Shown in pieces: positions 46,613 through 55,800 of a stretch of 64,000 nt of DNA. The position numbers and the translations under genes were made by a program. Within the stretch, counting starts at the first letter, position 1; each line of letters begins with the position of its first letter. Under the pieces are notes generated by a model. That model saw nothing but the letters and a program-made list of their open reading frames with translations, was not told where the DNA came from and ran no database searches. The stretch covers positions 441,380-505,379 of the forward strand of contig NZ_SMGK01000003.1 of the NCBI RefSeq assembly GCF_004339725.1, given 5' to 3'. This DNA is from Acidipila rosea. GTDB lineage: Bacteria > Acidobacteriota > Terriglobia > Terriglobales > Acidobacteriaceae.

Positions 46613-46693
46613 ACCACGAAGGCGAACATATACCGGCTCTCCAAGGACGTGTTGTCAGGCGTTTGGGGTCTTTGGCTAGGTTACAGAAGTGAC

Positions 46694-46927
46694 ATGTCAG
46701 CTAAAGTCGTGCTCCTGCACTCCCATGGGGGGGCGGCATCACAAAGGCCCGCTTCACGCTCAGATGCTTCAATAATGCCCGAAGAACCGAAGGATGTGCC
46801 TGCGATGGTCAAACAGTATCGCGAGCGAGAGCCCAAGCCCTCGCCCCCGCCCGCGCCAGTGACCCCGAAGCCCGAGTGGAGGCCCTTGGTCACGGTGAGA
46901 ATGGGTGAGAAGGTGGAAGCCCGATGA
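46694..46927 (+). CDS. small proline-rich hypothetical protein
   Basis: This 77-codon frame (MSAKVVLLHSHGG...) ends with KPSPPPAPVTPKPEWRP and GEKVEAR. It has no recognised domain and may not be real. The rest of 46613-47131 holds no other gene. Confidence 0.3.
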   Translation: MSAKVVLLHSHGGAASQRPASRSDASIMPEEPKDVPAMVKQYREREPKPSPPPAPVTPKPEWRPLVTVRMGEKVEAR

Positions 46928-47131
46928 CCATGACCCTCGCCTTACCGCCGACGATCTCACGGATCGGCTAGTGACTCCGAGGAGTCGCCACCGTTCGTGG
47001 ATGGTCGAGATCACAGGCCTCGACCCCTATTTATAGAGTCACCCGTCGATTTCTGACAGCTCATTGTATCGCCAAGGGTGATGATCGGGATGATAAAGGA
47101 GTAATCGCGGGACCGTTGGGTATTGACCCTC

Positions 47132-47347
47132 ATGGACGCGCTACATTCCCCAAACTACCTTGACCCGCTCTGGCATCCCGCCGACACCGCAACCTACCTC
47201 GGACTACATGAGAAGACCGTCATCAAGATGGCTCGCCTTCATCAACTCCCCGCCCTTCGTCTCGGCAAGCACTGGCGATTCCGTCGCGCCGATCTTGTAG
47301 CGTGGACCGAGTCTCAGGTACAGTCGACTTGCCAGCCCGTCGAGTGA
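47132..47347 (+). CDS. excisionase-family helix-turn-helix protein
   Basis: This 71-residue protein has WHPADTATYLGLHEKTVIK and LPALRLGKHWRFRRADLVAW, the HTH_17 excisionase signature. ATG 47132 is preferred to the TTG at 47123. The stop overlaps the integrase ATG by one base (TGATG), so the pair is an excisionase-integrase module. Confidence 0.8.
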   Translation: MDALHSPNYLDPLWHPADTATYLGLHEKTVIKMARLHQLPALRLGKHWRFRRADLVAWTESQVQSTCQPVE

Positions 47348-48528
47348 TGGAGAGAGTCACCTTGTCCACCACCACTCGCAATCACCGGTACCAGGAAGGT
47401 ACTATCGACCGTTCTCCCCGCGTCAAAGGTGCGGATGTATGGACCTATCGTTGGAGGGACATACAGGAAGATGGTCGGCGCGTCCAGCGCAAGCAGATCA
47501 TCGGCGACGTTGACCGCTATCCGACCAAGGCTGACGCCAAACGTGCCGTCGAGAATCTCCGGGCAGAGATCAATGCCCGGCAAGAGCGCTTAGGGAAGAT
47601 GACCATCGAAGAAGCCTGGGGTCACTTTCAGGCAAATGAGTTGCGCGACCCAGACGTATGCCGATCTGAGACGACCATCGAGAATTACCTGACGCTGTTC
47701 AAAGCTCACATCATTCCGCGCTGGGGTAAGACATTCCTCTCGGAGATGAAAGCAGTAGAAGTCGAGAGTTGGCTAAGGTCTCTGCACCACTTAGCGCCGT
47801 CAAGTCGTGCCAAGCTCAAGAGCAGGATGTATACGCTGTTCGAGCATGCGAAGAGATATGAGTTCTGCGACCGAAACCCGATGGGGTCGGTTCGTCAAGG
47901 GTCAAAACCCAGAATCAAACCAGCTGTACTCGCTCTTGAAGAGATTCGGGCCATCATGGACGAGATCACAACGCCAGCCATTCGAGTGGCAGTCCTGGTA
48001 GCCGCTGCCACGGGGCTGCGACGCTCGGAGCTTCGAGGCCTTAAATGGAAGGACCTTGATTTGGACGGTGGCTGGCTGACTCCGTCGCGCGGCAGCGTGA
48101 ATAAGTACCTTACCAACCTTAAAAACCGGCCATCGGCAGCGACCATCCCGATCTCCGAGGCGTTGGCCGAAGCTTTGCTGATGTGGCGCAAGGAGACACC
48201 GTATCGCGCCGACGATGATTGGGTCTTTGCGTCGCCTGCCACTTCAGGCCGTTCTCCGTACTGGTTTGATGCTGCACTCACAAGGCAGCTCCGCCCCGCA
48301 GCCAAACGAGCGAAGGTGAACAAGCATATTGGTTGGCATACCTTCAGGCGCTCTCTTGCCACTCTCCTGATGAAGAAAGGTGAAGGAGTAAAAGTCGTGC
48401 AGGAGCTCATGAGGCATGCCAACTCAAAAATTACCTTAGACGTGTATGCACAGGGCGACGAGGAAGCGAAACGTGCCGCTCAGAACCATGTGAACGAACT
48501 ATTTATTGTCCCTTCAAAGGCAAGCTGA
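47347..48528 (+). CDS. site-specific tyrosine integrase
   Basis: This 393-residue integrase has an AP2-like/SAM-like N-terminal part, then the catalytic domain with ATGLRRSELRGLKW (Arg), HTFRRSLATLL (HxxR), MRHANSKITLDVYAQ (His and Tyr). All catalytic residues are present. A terminator follows at 48552, and 170 bp beyond the stop lies a tRNA-Ala 3' half, the usual attachment target of this family. Confidence 0.9.
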   Translation: MERVTLSTTTRNHRYQEGTIDRSPRVKGADVWTYRWRDIQEDGRRVQRKQIIGDVDRYPTKADAKRAVENLRAEINARQERLGKMTIEEAWGHFQANELRDPDVCRSETTIENYLTLFKAHIIPRWGKTFLSEMKAVEVESWLRSLHHLAPSSRAKLKSRMYTLFEHAKRYEFCDRNPMGSVRQGSKPRIKPAVLALEEIRAIMDEITTPAIRVAVLVAAATGLRRSELRGLKWKDLDLDGGWLTPSRGSVNKYLTNLKNRPSAATIPISEALAEALLMWRKETPYRADDDWVFASPATSGRSPYWFDAALTRQLRPAAKRAKVNKHIGWHTFRRSLATLLMKKGEGVKVVQELMRHANSKITLDVYAQGDEEAKRAAQNHVNELFIVPSKAS

Positions 48529-48551
48529 ACCATATTCACTTTAAAAACCGA

Positions 48552-48576
48552 AAGCCCTCCGATTATTGGAGGGCTT
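48552..48576 (+). terminator. intrinsic terminator after integrase
   Basis: AAGCCCTCC (48552-48560) and GGAGGGCTT (48568-48576) form a 9-bp stem around GATTATT, followed by CATTTT. Confidence 0.8.
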
Positions 48577-48701
48577 CATTTTCGTCGACTTCAGGTGCTG
48601 GTCGACGCTATGATTTCGTCAGTGCCTTTTCGGTGACCTGATCCGAAGCTGCTTTCCCTCCGGATACTCCTTGTAAGACGCTGATTCTAGTCTGGATATT
48701 T

Positions 48702-48749
48702 TGGTGGACCTGATCGGGATCGAACCGATGACCTCTTCCATGCCATGGA
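48702..48749 (-). other. tRNA-Ala(GGC) 3' half, probable attachment site
   Basis: On the minus strand the sequence runs from the anticodon loop (ATGGCAT) through GGAAG, AGGTC, the T arm with GGTTCGATCC and an acceptor strand ending CCACCA. Bases upstream of the anticodon loop do not pair with the anticodon stem and no D arm or 5' acceptor exists, so this is a half gene. It is the classic footprint of integration into a tRNA with crossover in the anticodon loop. The remainder of 48529-49012 shows no gene. Confidence 0.8.
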
Positions 48750-49012
48750 GTTGCCAAAAACCTAAATTGTTGACGGCAGCGTGGTTAGAAGACGGCATAA
48801 CCGGAAAAATCGGCCTAATCGGCGCACTTTGACACCAATTTGACACCAAACTTCAGGGCCGTGGGCTGGGTCGTGGCGGGCCAGCTCACAATCATTTTCC
48901 AGATGAGTATCAATTGTACGGCGGTCTGTTCATAACCGCTCATCCCTCAGATGGGGCGCTCCAGATATGCATTCGCAAATGATGGGGCATTCTTGTCGAG
49001 TTTCCTGAACCT

Positions 49013-49471
49013 TTACCGCTGCGACAGATATTCTCTGCTCCACTCCGCCAGAGTGTCGATCAAGCTCAGTGCCGCGAGGCCCCGTGAATTAGACAACGAA
49101 TATTCCACGTGCGGCAATCGGCCACTCAGGTCAGTCCGGACAACGAGGCCGTCCTTTTCCAACTCGCGGAGATGCTGGGTGAGCATTTTCTTTGATGCCT
49201 CGGGAAACATCCTACGTAACTCACTCAAGCGGGCTGGTCCATGCTGAAGGCGGGACAGAATACGCATCTTCCATTTCCCCTGAATGAGATTGATTGCGAA
49301 TTGAGCCGAGCATCCTTCTCCTCCCTGTACTTTCGTGCGACTAGCGACTCTCTCCTGCCTTTCCCGTCGGCAACTGGCATAGTTCGGTGGGCCTTTGTCA
49401 GCTCGTCTTGGCAAATGCGGACTTTGGTTTGTCGAATCACGAAAAGCCTGCTTTGGCGAACTCCAAATCAT
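49013..49471 (-). CDS. HxlR-family transcriptional regulator
   Basis: The C-terminal 100 residues are a standard HxlR winged helix: INLIQGKWKMRILSRL, GPARLSELRRMFP, KKMLTQHLRELEKDGLV (cut here), and VEYSLSNSRG. A cysteine (GEGC) just before the domain is common in redox-sensing members. The first 40 residues from the ATG are unusual for the family; a GTG at 49348 would give a more typical 111-residue protein. It is divergent from the sigma factor gene. Confidence 0.8.
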   Translation of the reverse strand: MIWSSPKQAFRDSTNQSPHLPRRADKGPPNYASCRRERQERVASRTKVQGGEGCSAQFAINLIQGKWKMRILSRLQHGPARLSELRRMFPEASKKMLTQHLRELEKDGLVVRTDLSGRLPHVEYSLSNSRGLAALSLIDTLAEWSREYLSQR

Positions 49472-49655
49472 GTGTCACCGCCCATCAATCCTGAAGGCTC
49501 ATTCCGCGTGCTGGGACACTCTCGCAATTCTGCCCCGTATCTGTTAAAGGCACTTTCATTTCGTCTTTGGGGCAAGGTAGCGAAAATATTCGTGCGGCGC
49601 TCGTCTATACTTTTGGAGTTGAAGTGGTTAACCCATTCGAGACGGTCGCTCACGT

Positions 49656-50225
49656 ATGCAGCCACAAGGTCGCATCTGGCAGGAGCTGACGTGGAGTTGG
49701 GCCTATTCGACTGGGCACCCTGCGTCTGATCAGAAGGTGGAAGCCGCTGCGAAGGCAGCTTGGCCCTACGCAGTCCTATGTGCATGGACATACCTGAACG
49801 ATCACGCCGCTGCCCATGACCTCATGGATCATGCTGTACAAAGCGCGTCCAATTACATTGGGCGTCATCCTGAATCTCCCGATAATAAGCTCAAATGGCA
49901 TATAAAGAGCGTCCTTAAGCGCCGCGCTCGGCAACAAGGTGAGAAGAAAAGTCGAGAAATTCAATATGGGTCGCTTCGTGATCTGGAATACGTGTATGTT
50001 GGTCAGTCAGAGGCAGAGCAAAGAGTCTATGCGACGGAACTTTTCAGGCGACTTTCACCGTTCGCCCAGTCAATCGTAGAGTGGCGCTGGCTGGGTTATT
50101 CGTGGAGAAAGATCGCTGAGCACCTCGACATGGACCATACTGCTGTGCGACGTGCTTATTTTCGGGAGATGGAGTTGTTGCTCCACGCTCTCTCCCAATC
50201 TGGAGATTCTTCCCAATGTGGCTGA
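49656..50225 (+). CDS. ECF-like sigma-70 family factor
   Basis: This 189-residue protein has a region-4 helix-turn-helix: LSPFAQSIVEWRWLGYSW, RKIAEHLDMDHTAVRRAY. The N-terminal region 2 is divergent (AWPYAVLCAWTYLNDHAAAHD). Its stop overlaps the start of a ZAS-type anti-sigma gene, the standard sigma/anti-sigma pairing. It probably directs transcription of local genes when released. Confidence 0.7.
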   Translation: MQPQGRIWQELTWSWAYSTGHPASDQKVEAAAKAAWPYAVLCAWTYLNDHAAAHDLMDHAVQSASNYIGRHPESPDNKLKWHIKSVLKRRARQQGEKKSREIQYGSLRDLEYVYVGQSEAEQRVYATELFRRLSPFAQSIVEWRWLGYSWRKIAEHLDMDHTAVRRAYFREMELLLHALSQSGDSSQCG

Positions 50226-50917
50226 AATTGCCTGGGCTTTCACGCTCCGAAGATCGCTTTGAGACCTGGATTGCGCAGCGCCATCAGGAACACGTGCTCG
50301 CAGAGCGGGAAATCTCTGCTGGTCCCTGTCCCGATGAGTCCTTTCTTAAGAGCCTGGCCACTAAGTCCAGACGTATCCAATTATCAGATCCAAGAGTTAA
50401 CCATGCGGCGAATTGTCACGTTTGCATGACGCGGCTGATGGAATTGCGGCGCGAAACCCATTCGCGCCGGCGACGGCTCGTTCTCACGGTCGCAGTTGCT
50501 TCGTGCCTATTGGTTGCCGTCGTGTTCGTCATGCTAGGTCGCCGCAGAGCACGCACGCAGAATCAGATGGCGGAAGTTGCCGCAATTCCTCAAACCGTTA
50601 ACCTCTGGAACGCTGGAACATTTCGCGGCGATCAACCTAGTCGATTGAAGACTGTTCTGTTGCCTGCCGCACTGGTGAAATTGACAATCATTCTTCCTCG
50701 CTATAGCGGAGCGGGGCGATATGATGTAGCCGTGACCCGTGATCAGGCAGGCCAGGACATACTGGCTCACGCCAGCTCAATGGCAATCGGCTCCGGAGAT
50801 CGAGAACAAGTCTCGGTTTACCTCGATTTGCGGAAATCTCGACCCGGATCTTATTTTCTTTCAACCACTCATGAGCAGGATCAAGCGTCATATTACTACT
50901 CTCTCCAAATTAGATAG
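50216..50917 (+). CDS. membrane anti-sigma factor of ZAS type
   Basis: This 233-residue single-pass protein has H63xxxC67xxC70 (HAANCHVC), the zinc-binding anti-sigma motif HX3CX2C, in the cytoplasmic part. A transmembrane helix lies at about 88-107, after an arginine run, and a beta-rich outer domain follows (SVYLDLRKSRPGSYFLST). It overlaps the sigma gene by 10 bp. It should hold the sigma factor until a signal outside or proteolysis releases it. Confidence 0.65.
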   Translation: MWLKLPGLSRSEDRFETWIAQRHQEHVLAEREISAGPCPDESFLKSLATKSRRIQLSDPRVNHAANCHVCMTRLMELRRETHSRRRRLVLTVAVASCLLVAVVFVMLGRRRARTQNQMAEVAAIPQTVNLWNAGTFRGDQPSRLKTVLLPAALVKLTIILPRYSGAGRYDVAVTRDQAGQDILAHASSMAIGSGDREQVSVYLDLRKSRPGSYFLSTTHEQDQASYYYSLQIR

Positions 50918-50985
50918 CCTATTATCGCAACCGGCTTCGACAGAAAGTCATTAAATATGGCTCAAAGCATTATCAAATGGTCGGT

Positions 50986-52287
50986 TCAACTAGCCCGTTG
51001 AATTTGCACGTCACGGGCAGTTTCAATAGCTCGGTCAAGTTGACCATCAAAACTCGCGCTCCTTTGACGCCAGTCAAACTGAATTTGTTCGTCCGGTTCG
51101 ATGGGTGTTCCTTCAAGAACGGTGCCTTTCCATGTGTAATAGGCCCCGGTCGGCAATGCCAGCCGGTACCCCTGACCCACCTTGACGGAAGTGGCGGAAA
51201 GCAGCCTTCCAGCGGTCTTCTCGCCAACTATTCTGGCGAGATTGTTCTCGCGCGCGAACGCAACGATCATTTCGGCGGCGCTCGCGGTATGGCGATCTAC
51301 TAGAAGAATTGTCCCTCCATGAAATTGCTTGTGGCCCAATTCCTCCGTCTCAAGCACGATAGGAGTTTTGGCGAGCATTGCCGGCGCAAACTGTAATGCC
51401 AGCAGCCAGAGTGCTTTCTTGGAAGTCGGGATGCTGCCGAAGCGACGAAACTGTTGTTTTTCGGAATCCAGATTCGGCGTCACGCGGCTTTTAGGAAGTG
51501 CGAACCCTACCGGAATCCTGCCGGGCGTGAGCAGACTCATAACACGAAGCGCTCCAATTCCTCCTCCCGTATTCCCGCGAAGGTCGATGATGAGACTGTC
51601 TATTTTTCCTAATTTATCGACGGCACGCGAGATTTCGTTTGCAACTTCGACTCCGACCATCCCAGGGAACATCGCGACCTTTAGGTAGCCCAGCCCCTCT
51701 CCGAGATGCCGTGATTGAACGAGCGTAGGCTCGACGAAGTGCAGCTTCTTTCCTTTGGGTCGCGCCACATCGACGGCAACGGTGCGCCGCTGATCGTCTT
51801 TGCCCACGATGTCCAGAACGGTCTGCTTACCCATCGGGAAGACCGGATGCTCCGGCGGGGTAATCTCCCGGCCATCCACGCTTAGAAGAATGTCTCCAGG
51901 CTCAATTCCGGCGATAGATGCGGCACCTCCCGAGTGGACATCCTGAAATATCCAACGCTTTCCGACCAGTGTTTCATCGGCTAGGTAGGTGGCGCTCAAT
52001 GCGGCTCGGCTCGAAGCTCGTTGAGCGCGGCCATGAAAAAATCCCAGATGAGACGTATGAAGCTCCGCCAGGAGATCGCTCATGGACTGTTCAAATCTAT
52101 CTGCTGTGTCGGCTCCTTCAATCAATGGCCGGTGGCGCTCCACAGCGTTCAGCCAATTATCGTTCAGTTTTTCCGGGAGATAGAATCGCTTATTCAAAGT
52201 GGCTAGTACGTTCTCAAGAATGGTGTGTCGTTCGCGCATGGAAAGCTGGACAGATGATTCCGCTGGGGCAGATTTATCTTTTGTCAT
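50986..52287 (-). CDS. S41 carboxy-terminal-processing-like protease with PDZ domain
   Basis: This 433-residue protein has an N-terminal helical part, a PDZ domain at about 110-180 (GGAASIAGIEPGDILLSVDG, first 20), and the S41 catalytic core with LRGNTGGG, S336 (HTASAAE) and K357 (GEKTAG), the Ser-Lys dyad. There is no signal peptide, so it may act in the cytoplasm or be anchored through its partner. The start overlaps the upstream TPR-CHAT stop by 4 bp, so both proteases are made together. It is convergent with the anti-sigma gene. Confidence 0.8.
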   Translation of the reverse strand: MTKDKSAPAESSVQLSMRERHTILENVLATLNKRFYLPEKLNDNWLNAVERHRPLIEGADTADRFEQSMSDLLAELHTSHLGFFHGRAQRASSRAALSATYLADETLVGKRWIFQDVHSGGAASIAGIEPGDILLSVDGREITPPEHPVFPMGKQTVLDIVGKDDQRRTVAVDVARPKGKKLHFVEPTLVQSRHLGEGLGYLKVAMFPGMVGVEVANEISRAVDKLGKIDSLIIDLRGNTGGGIGALRVMSLLTPGRIPVGFALPKSRVTPNLDSEKQQFRRFGSIPTSKKALWLLALQFAPAMLAKTPIVLETEELGHKQFHGGTILLVDRHTASAAEMIVAFARENNLARIVGEKTAGRLLSATSVKVGQGYRLALPTGAYYTWKGTVLEGTPIEPDEQIQFDWRQRSASFDGQLDRAIETARDVQIQRAS

Positions 52288-54923
52288 TGGATACTCCTTG
52301 AAGAAAGATTGCTATCTGGCGCTGAAAATAAACTGCCGTTCGGTTCACCGTTGAGCACGAAGGCCGCCCAATAGTACGGAGGAGAGCCTGAATTCAGCAT
52401 TTCAAGTTGCGCTTGCCTCAAAGCCTCTGCCTTCTCTTCATGACGGCCGAGATGTTCATAGAAAACGGTCATTAGGTGTGTGGTTGCGTGATCTTCAAGC
52501 TCCCAGAATGTGGACACCACACTTTGAGATCCCGCCTCGATGAATGCGTTTACGATATTCGCAGCCCCTTCCTCGCCGATTTGTCCCACACTGGTGTTAC
52601 AGGCGGAGAGGGTTACGAGGTTGGCATTGAAATGAAGTTTCCTGATCTCCCGAACCTGCAGCAAGCTGTCATCGGTGAGCCCCGGCTCTGGAGCGAAGAT
52701 AAGGGCTGAACGATCCGAGAACACGGGGTCAACATATCCGTGGAGGGCCAGGTGGACAACTTTGTAGTGGCTAAGCGGAAGACTTTTGAAATTTGTCTCT
52801 GTTGCGCGTGACCCCAACAAAACAGTGTTCGGCTTTGGCAGGTCGGACGCAATCGTTTCGACTTCATGCTGGCTCTCTGGCAGAGCGACGAGTTCCTTTC
52901 TGTCAGGTCCCGAAACTGCTCTGCGAATGCTTGTAAGAAGTGTGCTCGGGGATGATGAATTGGTTGTCCACGCTGCTACCCCTAGATACGGTAGATCGTC
53001 TCTCACCATTTGATTTGTGCGGTGTCTTAGAATGTCGAGCACGGTTCCAGATGGAACCACGGTCACAAGATGTGAGGTCAGAATATAGTGGCCGCCGTTT
53101 TCCAGAGCTGAAAAGGGTAGGAGGTGGAGCTTTCCATCAGGTACTACTATCAACGTCTGCTTGTCTTTGAATTCTTGAATTCCACCCAGAAGAGCATTGA
53201 AAAGCTGTTGTGCAAGCGCCTGATCGTTCTTTTGTTGCAATATCTCAGACCTGTATCGCATCACCTGTTGCCCCAATATATCTTTCGATGGCAACGTATA
53301 CCGATGGACAGTTTGATGGGTCACGGCGAGAGCATAGGATTGCGGGCTATCGAGGACATATTCAACAAAGAGTTCAGAAGGGCGAAGATCACGTTGCAGT
53401 TGCCTGAGATCCACGGGTTCTGGCGCTGTATCGACTTCCGCTGAATTCGGAGTCAATTGTTGCTCCACCTGATAAATCGCGTCCAGAATGTGGCCTCTAG
53501 CGGTCGGTTCATCGGTATTGAGCAATGCAAAATTCAGCTTTGTCAGGCGCTGCTCCATAAGATTCGGATCGTGTGGCGCAATCACCTCGTGATGCGTTAA
53601 TGCTTGTGCTTCGACTCGACCTCGCGCGCGTTCGATCACATGAAACGCAGCAGCAGTCCTGCCTTGATTGCTCAAAGATGTGAAATATTCCGAGTACACC
53701 TCGCTCAAATCGCTCAGGAGTTGGCGTTCGACAGTCGGGGTCGGCACCTTGCTCAGAAGAGCGTCAAGCATATCTGCGCTCTTCTCATATAACTGATTTG
53801 ACGATTTGATGTTTCCCCTCTTAGCCATAATGTCTGCCTTAATGGCGAGATTCTTAGGAACAAAATACAGCTCATCGGGGATACGCTCGTTTGCCTCGAT
53901 AGCTTCATTTATCGCGGCTAATGCTGATTCCAACGCTCCTTGATGTAGATACGCCTTTGCGAGCAGACCATCTACCTGAGTCAAGCCGCGCCAATGCGAT
54001 ACCTTTTTTGCATATTGGGCGGACTGTCTGTAGTCGGATACGGCTTGATCCCAATTCCCCATTGCTTCGTAGACTCCAGCTCTGATTTGGTAAACGTCGG
54101 CGAGATGTTCGACAAGATGGTATCTGCCTACTCGCTCCATCTCCTCCCCCGCCAACGTCAACGCCTCTTGGCCTTTTCCAAGGCCGCTGAGAGCTCCGAT
54201 TTTCGCGGTTATGGCAATCGTTGGATAAGCCGCGCCGGGAGTATCTTTGGCGACGTTAATTGCTTCGTTCAGAGGGCCAAGAGCTTCTTTGTATTTGTGA
54301 AGTTCCACCAACCCTGTGCCATACATACTTGCATATCGAATATGAGCGGCGGGATCAGCCGTCTTCGCCACTATCCATGCCTTGACCACATCCTTCTTCG
54401 CAGTCGCCATGTCTCCAAGGAGAAATGCCGCAATTCCTTGCTCACCGACCGCTCTGGATGCGAGCAGATAATGGTGCCGCCGAAGCGCCAAATTCTCAAC
54501 TTGAGTCCACGTTTCTCTTGCCATTCCAGAGTCGTAGTTGACTTCGAGCATTCCAAGGATCGTCAGAACGCGAAGCCGCGTTTCAGGATCACGCGCTTCA
54601 GGTAATTTCAGATCCTTTATTAGTATCGAGATTTGGGCCGGGATTCCCGCTGAAGATTCGCTGTGAGCAGGCATCTCACTGACCCGCGCATAGAGTGCCC
54701 TTGAGAGTTGGTGTTTCTGTGCAAACTGGATTTCCGCTTGTCGGTACAGTGGTTCTGCTGCTATCCAGCTGTTCAGCCACGACATGTCGTCGGCTCGCTT
54801 GAGGAGCGCCTCTGGAGAGGCAGGATTCCTCCGGCGGAGGACGTGGCATCCGACAACACTCAACAGGACGGCCAACAGCAAACCGGCAGCAATGCGGAAT
54901 GGGGGAGGGACAACTCCGCGCAT
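52284..54923 (-). CDS. membrane-anchored TPR-CHAT protease
   Basis: This 879-residue protein has an N-terminal hydrophobic segment ending in LSVVGC (anchor or lipobox), TPR helices at about 30-440, and a C-terminal CHAT caspase-like domain with the catalytic His in HLALHG (about 724) and Cys in LVTLSACNT (about 774). CHAT proteases cleave protein partners on signal; one, Csx29 of type III-E CRISPR, cleaves a regulator of a sigma factor. Coupling to an S41 protease and proximity to a sigma/anti-sigma pair suggest a similar regulatory proteolysis role here. Confidence 0.82.
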   Translation of the reverse strand: MRGVVPPPFRIAAGLLLAVLLSVVGCHVLRRRNPASPEALLKRADDMSWLNSWIAAEPLYRQAEIQFAQKHQLSRALYARVSEMPAHSESSAGIPAQISILIKDLKLPEARDPETRLRVLTILGMLEVNYDSGMARETWTQVENLALRRHHYLLASRAVGEQGIAAFLLGDMATAKKDVVKAWIVAKTADPAAHIRYASMYGTGLVELHKYKEALGPLNEAINVAKDTPGAAYPTIAITAKIGALSGLGKGQEALTLAGEEMERVGRYHLVEHLADVYQIRAGVYEAMGNWDQAVSDYRQSAQYAKKVSHWRGLTQVDGLLAKAYLHQGALESALAAINEAIEANERIPDELYFVPKNLAIKADIMAKRGNIKSSNQLYEKSADMLDALLSKVPTPTVERQLLSDLSEVYSEYFTSLSNQGRTAAAFHVIERARGRVEAQALTHHEVIAPHDPNLMEQRLTKLNFALLNTDEPTARGHILDAIYQVEQQLTPNSAEVDTAPEPVDLRQLQRDLRPSELFVEYVLDSPQSYALAVTHQTVHRYTLPSKDILGQQVMRYRSEILQQKNDQALAQQLFNALLGGIQEFKDKQTLIVVPDGKLHLLPFSALENGGHYILTSHLVTVVPSGTVLDILRHRTNQMVRDDLPYLGVAAWTTNSSSPSTLLTSIRRAVSGPDRKELVALPESQHEVETIASDLPKPNTVLLGSRATETNFKSLPLSHYKVVHLALHGYVDPVFSDRSALIFAPEPGLTDDSLLQVREIRKLHFNANLVTLSACNTSVGQIGEEGAANIVNAFIEAGSQSVVSTFWELEDHATTHLMTVFYEHLGRHEEKAEALRQAQLEMLNSGSPPYYWAAFVLNGEPNGSLFSAPDSNLSSRSIQ

Positions 54924-54946
54924 AGCTACTCAGTTAATACCTGCTA

Positions 54947-54975
54947 ATAGTGCCAGAATCTCAAATCCGGGTCAA
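54947..54975 (-). promoter_or_regulatory. candidate promoter of TPR-CHAT/S41 operon
   Basis: TTGACC (54970-54975) and CACTAT (54947-54952) are separated by 17 bases on the minus strand, 24 bp before the start codon. It overlaps the short gap after the abiEii gene. Confidence 0.4.
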
Positions 54976-54978
54976 TGT

Positions 54979-55800
54979 TTATGGCCAGTCCGCGATCAGG
55001 TCTACAAAAGCACGGAATCTAGCTTCTATCTCTGTCGCGGAGGTCGCCGGATAGCCAAGCTCATTCGCCAGTGCCTCAAGTTCGGATTGCCATTCCGTCG
55101 GAAGTTGGTTAGAAGGAGGAAAGTCGTGAGTGGCCCGCTGAGTGAAAACCTGTTTCGCTGCAAGGCGCACCGCCGTAATATCCAATTTTCCCAACAAATC
55201 AACCAACAGGATGTCCAGCACATCGCGGGCACGGCCTTGCGAATATGGTCCCGTACAGGCGTGCAGTTTTTGGGCAACTTGCTCACTCAAATTCAAACAG
55301 CGGACCGGAGATGGTATGCGCAATCCCATTGCGGCAAGCCCGGGAATCGCAGGCTCCACAAGATCCACTGCACCCTCTCCCGATGAGCCGAGATCAACTT
55401 CGATGGTTTGCCACGCACGGGTTTTAAACCGGACAGCGAGTTCCAAGCGCACAGCGTCCACTTTGTCCATGCTCAATGGCTTGCCCTTTACCTGAAACGT
55501 GAAATCGTCGAATCCTAATGCTATTGCATCCTGAAATACCCGAAGTCTTTCCTCGCGTTTGCCAGCAACACCAATATCGATGTCCTTGGTTGCGCGAGCA
55601 CCTTCAGCAAATCGAAGCTCCATCGCGACGCCACCCTTGAGGTAGTAGTTGGTCAGGACGCCCTCACTCACTGCCCGCTCCAGCACTCCGCAGAGTGCCA
55701 GAAAGGAGACCCATCGGCGGAGGCGCTCTTGTGCCAAGCCCTGTTCTCTGGCGACTCGCGCCAGCGTCTTCTCAAGACGTTCAACTGGCCGTGGAGTCAT
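54979..55800 (-). CDS. AbiEii-type nucleotidyltransferase toxin
   Basis: This 273-residue protein has LKGGVAMELRF at about 54-64 and ATKDIDIG (DxD) at about 70-77, followed by VRLELAVRF and IEVDLGSS, the motifs of AbiEii/MenA nucleotidyltransferase toxins. Its start overlaps the antitoxin gene by 20 bp. It is unrelated in detail to the one at 33295-34158, so the two modules were acquired separately. Confidence 0.85.
   Translation of the reverse strand: MTPRPVERLEKTLARVAREQGLAQERLRRWVSFLALCGVLERAVSEGVLTNYYLKGGVAMELRFAEGARATKDIDIGVAGKREERLRVFQDAIALGFDDFTFQVKGKPLSMDKVDAVRLELAVRFKTRAWQTIEVDLGSSGEGAVDLVEPAIPGLAAMGLRIPSPVRCLNLSEQVAQKLHACTGPYSQGRARDVLDILLVDLLGKLDITAVRLAAKQVFTQRATHDFPPSNQLPTEWQSELEALANELGYPATSATEIEARFRAFVDLIADWP

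Noticed and set aside
48702-48749. Intact tRNA-Ala gene
   Set aside because: Only the 3' half from the anticodon loop is present; there is no D arm or 5' acceptor strand, and the 5' side of the anticodon stem does not pair.
49656-54923. Type III-E CRISPR (Craspase) locus
   Set aside because: TPR-CHAT and sigma genes are present, but there is no gRAMP/Cas7-11 gene, and the CRISPR array in the window is type I-E and 12 kb away.
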